The notes under the pieces are model-generated. The model searched no databases. It had not been told where the DNA came from and saw nothing but the letters and a program-made list of their open reading frames with translations. A stretch of DNA of 64,000 nucleotides from Ancylostoma caninum (Eukaryota > Nematoda > Chromadorea > Rhabditida > Ancylostomatidae): positions 744,001-808,000 of the forward strand of contig JBAJFG010000086.1 in NCBI GenBank assembly GCA_037903475.1, given 5' to 3'. Below are positions 57,801 through 64,000 of this stretch, in pieces (the stretch's first letter is position 1; each line of letters starts with the position of its first letter). The translations under genes and the position numbers were made by a program.

Positions 57801-60800
57801 ACTTATAGTTATCTAATACATTAGTCGGTAGTACATAATTATAATACCAGTGGTATTGCGAAAGATTTACGAACGTCAAGAAGAGAAAATTCTCCAGTAA
57901 GTATCCACTACAATAGGGAATGATGTGAGAAAAAACGAACAGAGTCCAAAGTTTTGACCTACTTAACAGGTATATTAAAATTGCAGCAGAAACGGGGGAA
58001 TATGCTAATAATTCTCGTTTAATCGGGTTCGAATAGAGCCCGAATAATTCAGTTAATTTAGCTAATAACTCAGGAAGTAAATCGAACATTTGAATATTCG
58101 AGGAGCAGAAACATCAGCACTCTTCCTTGCCTTTACGACCGACTGTTTGGATCCGAGTGTTCAACTTATTCGATATCGAATGCTTGAGTTCAGCACATCA
58201 CTGAGTTAAAATCATGTCCTTAACTGTGTATTACATAGCTGTGAGTGGAGAAAAAATAAGTTTTAATAAGTGTAAGTGTAGCCCTAATTTTGTTAGCCCT
58301 CAAAAGCTACATAAAAGCGTCTGAACCCTCTTTTTATGAAGTACATTAGCAGGGACCAGTTCGTAAATATGTACATGTCAAGATGAGATGTGAAAGAGCA
58401 ATTGAACAAGTGCTCGTCAAATGTGCAACTCATCCGTGAGCCATAGAAAACCATTTATGTCACGAACCAGGACACATTAAAAACACCCATAATTGCCACA
58501 GGGCACATGGAAAACTGAAGGGCTTTCCAAGAAAGGGAAAAATTCACGAAGTAACTTGAATTGGTGGGAAGCTTTCAAAGCGATTTCTAAAGCTGGTGGA
58601 GTGGACGGGTGAAAACCTCAGTTGCAGAACGCTAACTGCAGAAAGCTGGTGGAAATTCTTGATATCTAGTCAAGCATTAGAAAATTCAAGAAATATGCGA
58701 TTTTCAATGCTGCAATACTAAGGTTTTCCAAGCATACGGAACCTTACGAAATTTAGGAAATTTAATTAAATTACAATTAAATGACTATGGGAAAATGTCA
58801 TGTTGGAATGACTATTTAATTATTGCCAAACATGATGGAAAACTATCGAGAAAGCACTGACACGATACTATGGAGGAGATTCCAGCGCAAGCGGCGCGGC
58901 TGCGCTGCTTACTTCCCGCGTCCACGAAAAACGCATCTCTATCGACGCTTGACGCTCATTTTACTCTATCCTCTTCCGTAACTCTGGACCATCCAGTAAA
59001 TCCTAATTTGAAAGCAGATGCTTCGAATTTGCAGCGTCCAATGGTTAATATTTCAAAAATTTTGAGGAGTTACATCCTAGAGCAATGGACGAAAACAGAT
59101 AAGTCAAGAAAAGGCCCCCTATCATACATATTGACGAACCAATTCATTTTCATTCAATCTCCACAGGGATTTTCTTTGTTGTATGACTGAGGGCGGAAGA
59201 AAGAAGGGCCATTCGTTGTGTTTTTCTACGGCCATCTATAATCAGCAGGATGTACAGTAGGATGGGAGCTAAAAATCAGGAAAATTTATCAGCCAACTGA
59301 GAATTTCTCAGCGCGATGCATGGGTTAAGAAGAGATTCATACATGGTAATAAATCAGCTAGCGATTTAACGTATGGTAGTGTGAGTTTGTTGATGGTCAA
59401 TGCTTTTTGGGTACCAGTGAAATACACGAAATTCCTCCTTCGTCTAGAGCAAAATATAATAACTGACTAGAATTTTCAGGACAAGGTGTCCAGAATGGAC
59501 ACTTTGAGGACTAAAATAATATAATTTAGATCAAAATATTATAAAATGGCAATAGGGAGTAGTAAAAGAATGTAGAACACATAAATGTGGTGAATACACA
59601 CGATTTTATACTATATAAAATAGGATAACTGTATAGAATAGTGGTTAAACAACGAAGTTGATAATGTAGACTGACAAGGTTTTTCAGGACAAGGTGTCCA
59701 GAATCTCCAGCTACTTTCTCCTGAAGCAATGACTCCCCTGTGGCTACCTACGAAATTCCTCCTCCCCTCATCTGCAAAACATAATAATTTCCAGCTACCG
59801 CAGAAAACCAACCTGAATATGCCTATTTCTGAGTTTCACGCAGCAGACAACCATGTATCCGGAAATGAGAGGAATACATATTAAGCATCCATGAAGATTG
59901 AGTCGGTAGACAGACATCAATTAGAGATAAAACCTAGGTTTAATAATGCGAGAATGAGCATCTGCAGGGCCGGAGGGTGGGTGTGGCTAGACGATAGATT
60001 GATAGATAACTTCCGTTGCATAATTGCTTATTTATTTGTTTACTTACTTGCACATAAGCTCCGCCGAGTCCGGAGTGGAGAGAAGGAAGTAAAAACGCAG
60101 GAAATTATGCCACATTTCAACAAGGTAACTGAGTAGATCATTGGTTTATTTATCTATTTATTTATTTATTACCTTAAAGTATTACTACTGAATAAATTGG
60201 CTAATTTTTTAAAATTAGGTTGCTAACTCACTCAAAAAGCTTTGAAGCTCTCTACAAGAGTTATATGACGTATAAATATGATGAAATTTTCCCTCAAATT
60301 GAAGAATTCTCACCAATTCCCCATAGTTTTTTTGATGTTAGTTGAGTGATACCAATTTCGCTAAGAAAGGTTTCGAAAGTTCTACTAGAATACTAGAAAT
60401 CTCAAGGGTTTCTAGGAAAAGGTTGATCCCGACCCCTTTTCAGGGAACTTATGTGAACATCCAGAGAAGAGACACCTTTTTCAAACGAAAATTTCCTCCC
60501 TCTTCAGAAGTTTTAACACACTCAGAATAATGTGATGCACATGATGCATCACCACGACCTATTGTCCCCGTGTGGCTACGTGATTCGCATGGTGCATCAC
60601 GCGAAGTTTGTCATTTTCCTTATGTCCGGGAATGATTCCCTTGTGGAAGAATGTTGCACATGGAGCATGTCAAAAATAATTTTTAGGCATACAAAAATGT
60701 GTTCGATCCAGAAGATGTTCAAAGGAACCAATCAGGAGTCTGTGGAAAGACGAACTTTTACTATTCGTAGATAATGGTTTAGGTGGTTTTTATTGTACTT

Positions 60801-61980
60801 ATAGCAAATTTAGCAGTAGAAATTTCAGAATGGAGAGGAGGAGGGGTGGGACTTGCACAACCCGTTCTAGAGAATGTGGTCGTCAAAAATCACCGATTCC
60901 TTGTGCAACACAATTGATAAAAATATGCTTTTGAAAGTACTTCGGTAAATAAGGAATCGAAATGAATCAGTACCAAATCCTCCCCATTTCTGAGAAATTC
61001 ACAGACCCATTCTTTGGACAGATACTGCTTTTCAGGTGTTTACTCTGAGTAGAAAATTGTCCCAACCGTTTATGCCACTCATAGAGGCACTCAAGTAGGT
61101 CAAAGATCAACAAAGAGATGTAAATTAAGATGCTGTCATCGCCATGATGTTACGAGGGATTCTCAGTTACAAGGACATCATAGATCAGGGATAGTATATA
61201 TAAATAACTCGGAGTTAACTAGATGCTAACTGCGAGATTAGCACATGGATGCTCCCATTGGTATTATACGCATAGCATGCAGTGTAAACAACGATATCTC
61301 ATTACAAATGTATGTATATTCAGGCGTATATTGTTGTAAACGAATGCGTGTTGATGTATGTATTGCGAAGACTATTTAGACAGAAAAATACATTAATATA
61401 TGAGTATAGGTGATATATTGTTGTATGAATACGTAGACAAGTAATATTGACAGGAGAGTAATATACGGAGGATGATTATTGCCATAAAATTATGAGCATG
61501 TAGTAGCTGAATGTTTAATAGTAATATGTACTAATGATTTACAATTAGATGTAAAATGAGCAGAAAAAATCGGTCTGAAAATTTTCCATTACCTTCAGAA
61601 AATTCAGGAGGAAAAAAGGTGTGTACAGTGTGTTTTAGCTAGAGTAGGCGGTGCGGACGAGCTCCGATAGGCCAATGGGATGAATTGACCAATGGCGGTG
61701 CTCAGCTATCCCGCCCTCTTCAGGTATAATGCTCCAAAATCGCAAAAATTCTAGAGAGATTAGGAAATAAGGTACCAATAGTTGAGGAAACTATTGTGTA
61801 AAGGGAGAAGGCATGAATTAGCAAAGGAAAATAAAGAAGAAAAGTAAAAATACATAAGCATTTATAACTACAAGGGCATAACTCACGTAAGTAGAGATAG
61901 TGTAGAAATATAAGTAGGATTACTATTGGGTAAATATGAAATTAGCTCAAACAAGTAGTAAACAAAGCCTTTGATCTGTT
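54805..61980. other. Long stretch without a supported gene
   Basis: Contains a GC-rich patch (56463-56680) whose minus strand holds a 65-codon frame with a possible 66-bp GT-AG intron inside; a region with repeated TTCGAATATTCG-like palindromes (57745-58170); TTTA-type simple repeats (60140-60172); and a very AT-rich stretch (61180-61560). Short frames at 57055-57288 and 58870-59190 (plus) have no domain. Nothing here can be called a gene with confidence. Confidence 0.4.
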
Positions 61981-61994
61981 ATGTACTCAGATCT

Positions 61995-62490
61995 CCAAGA
62001 ACAACTTGTTGACAAGCATATGGCGAGCAAGTTTCTGATTACATCTAGAACTTGTCTACAGTTTGTTGTCTGCTCTTCTTGTCGAGAAATTGTCGGTCCA
62101 GAAGCTTGTCGACAACTTGTTTCCACACTTTCTTGCCGACAAGTTGTTGGTTCAAAAGCATGTTGACAAGTTGCTTGCGCATCTCATCTTCCTCATCAGA
62201 AGCTTCTCAGCATTGCCGGAAATTCGCTTCTTCCTTACCTTGATAGTTAATGCTTATAGAAAACATAAAGTTAGTGCAAACATCTCCTTCCAAATCGTTC
62301 CATGGTAGACGACAACTTGTTTTTTCTCTTTCTTGTCGGCAAATTGTTGGGATAAAATGTTGCCAACTTTTTTCTTTTCCTCGTTGACAACTTGTCTAAA
62401 GAAAAGATTGCTGAAAACTTGCCTCTGGGTAGCACGATGACTCCAAACTGGTCGACAACTATTTGCCAGTTGGAAGGTTTGCCAGTTGTT
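61995..62490. repeat. GTCGACAAG-type degenerate repeat, block 2
   Basis: Variants of AGCTTGTCGACAACTTGTTT recur about eight times in both orientations over 500 bp (for example near 62100, 62135, 62160, 62305, 62385 and 62450). Three overlapping open frames here are repeat translations (rich in DKLL/LSTTC-type strings). Homologous to 38215-38410. Confidence 0.7.
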
Positions 62491-62499
62491 TTCAGGCAA

Positions 62500-64000
62500 A
62501 GCTGGGCCGACAGCATGTTTTTGGGGTCATTAGTAGGATTCTAATAGTAGTGAACTCAGAACCCTCACAAGTTTGCTTACTGTTTTCGCATGGCAGTAAA
62601 TATTCTATACCGAGGTAACTTTGTGAGGTAACTTTGACAATGCAAGACAATGATTCTTGGAATGGGGCTTGACCTTTAGGGTCTTTAATTAATTATCTGG
62701 GAAGATTAATTATCTCGGGAGCTCCTAGCCCAGGGCCGAAAGGCCCTGAAGACTCCTTGAAGTTTCACGATTTGATAAGGTTTCCGGAGTTCGTGGATTG
62801 GGCGATTTTTTTTAAATATGTGCGGTGATTTCCGCTTAGCTACTTATCCTATGGGTCAAGGATAAGGGCCAGATCATGTTCATTATCAGGAAAATAGTAC
62901 GTCAATAATAATGCAATCCAGCAGAGTCGCAAGCGAAAACTCCTGGCTCCGGACTCGGACTGGAATTGTGGGAGGAGCCGAGTGAGAGAGTTGCTAATTT
63001 CCGAAGCGAGCTCTTCTGGCTAAACGTCGTCGTGGTGGTGGCGGTGGCTGTCGACGACAACAGCCAACGCACCATCACCATTCACAATTGGTTTTATGCG
63101 CAAAGAAAGGAGTGAGAGAATGTGCTGGAAGATCTCTCGAAAACATCTCCAAAGTCGTTGTGTGGCGTCGATGAGCGCCACAACTTCAGCGCAGATTTGG
63201 GCTGAAAATTCTGCGCTACCGGGGGCTTAGACCGCGGTATTTTAACCGTTACACTCGAACAATTCTAGCTTCGATCTTATACCCTATGGAAAAAGTGATG
63301 AATATGTGGAGACTGTTATTAGAGCGACAAAACTCTATATTCCGTTTAACAGAAAAATTCAAATAATAGGGAAAATTTCAATCTTTGACATGCGTAAAAA
63401 TGTTTTATCATTGTCAAATTGGCAAAGCGAAGGTGCGCAAGGAGTCACTCGAAATCAGGCTAGAAAAGGCAGGAAAGCAGCCATAGTAGCATGACATAGA
63501 ATGCTATTTCCTATTAAGGCATCATCAGGCAATATAAGACCTGATTACCAACCAGCCATTTGTTTAAAAACCTGAAAAATGTCATCTACAAGTGTAAGAC
63601 GCCCGATTATGGCTACAATATTAGCACATTATTAATGGATTCATTAATGTCATAGTAATAACTCAACCAAAAGGACAGCTCCGTGGGTGGCTCGGAACAA
63701 GAGCAGAGGAGGGTGTCAACAATTTTTTGACATTTTCGACTAAAACGTAATCCACGAGACAGGTACTTGGCGTCGCTATCTCTTTCTTCCAGAAATAAAA
63801 TGTCAGGAGTAAATTTAAAGAGCTGGAGGTGATGTGGTAGCAAAAGAAAGCACTGGATTAATACTGGCGAATTCCATTTTTAGGGTCTCCTTTTAGATTA
63901 GAATTAGGTCCTCATGTGATCTGAAAGCTTCTGCATTCTCGCATAAAACTCGTCTAAAATATGATATGAATAAGAAGGAAAGCAAAAAAAAATAATGGAC
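62500..64000. other. Right end of window, nothing recognised
   Basis: GC-richer at 62930-63230 with GTGGTGGCGGTGG-type triplets. No exon could be supported; a gene beyond the window edge may start or end here. Confidence 0.35.

Overview
The window looks like nematode nuclear DNA, most likely from a strongylid or hookworm-like worm (inference). The reasons are short 50-70 bp introns with TTTCAG-type acceptors beside kb-scale introns, high AT content, a nematode-type peptide GPCR, reduced CAP/SCP-like secreted-protein genes, and a dense load of degraded non-LTR retrotransposons, mariner-type elements and MITEs. There are no prokaryotic operons, CRISPR arrays or rRNA genes. Gene models were assembled by eye from splice sites, phase and protein motifs. 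| LAYOUT. 0-2.3 kb: a hairpin, an approx. 118-bp satellite, microsatellites and a broken gene copy (F). 2.7-5.3 kb: a dead LINE carrying a clean TIR-element insertion. 5.3-15.1 kb: a segmental duplication made of three near-identical five-exon genes (A minus, B plus, C minus) for a small secreted four-cysteine protein. A and B are head-to-head; B and C face each other across a >3 kb inverted repeat that also carries two copies of the same internally deleted LINE. Further broken copies lie at 11.2 kb (E), 17.4-18.1 kb (D) and about 18.9-19.5 kb (G). 21.3-25.6 kb: a diverged intact paralogue (H) with the same exon plan, whose 3-kb intron holds a mariner remnant and a TIR element joined at one TA. 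28.7-32.3 kb: a four-exon InaF-motif membrane protein gene. 33.5-45.0 kb: a nine-exon rhodopsin-like GPCR gene on the minus strand, 346 residues, with all seven TM segments recovered. 46.1-47.3 kb: a complete 1.19-kb TIR element carrying two tRNA-like modules; a truncated copy sits in GPCR intron 7. 47.3-64 kb: mostly non-coding, with MITEs, one candidate terminal exon (about 49.97-50.19 kb), a GC-rich palindrome and a degenerate GTCGACAAG-type repeat. | MAIN POINT. The most interesting system is the A-H family. Exons 3, 4 and 5 keep identical lengths (101, 55 and 78 bp) and phases in four intact genes. The encoded proteins look like a shrunken CAP domain, and several copies use GC-AG introns at two fixed positions. 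The family has spread by inverted duplication next to LINE fragments. Nothing suggests that the secreted family, the InaF protein and the GPCR share a pathway.
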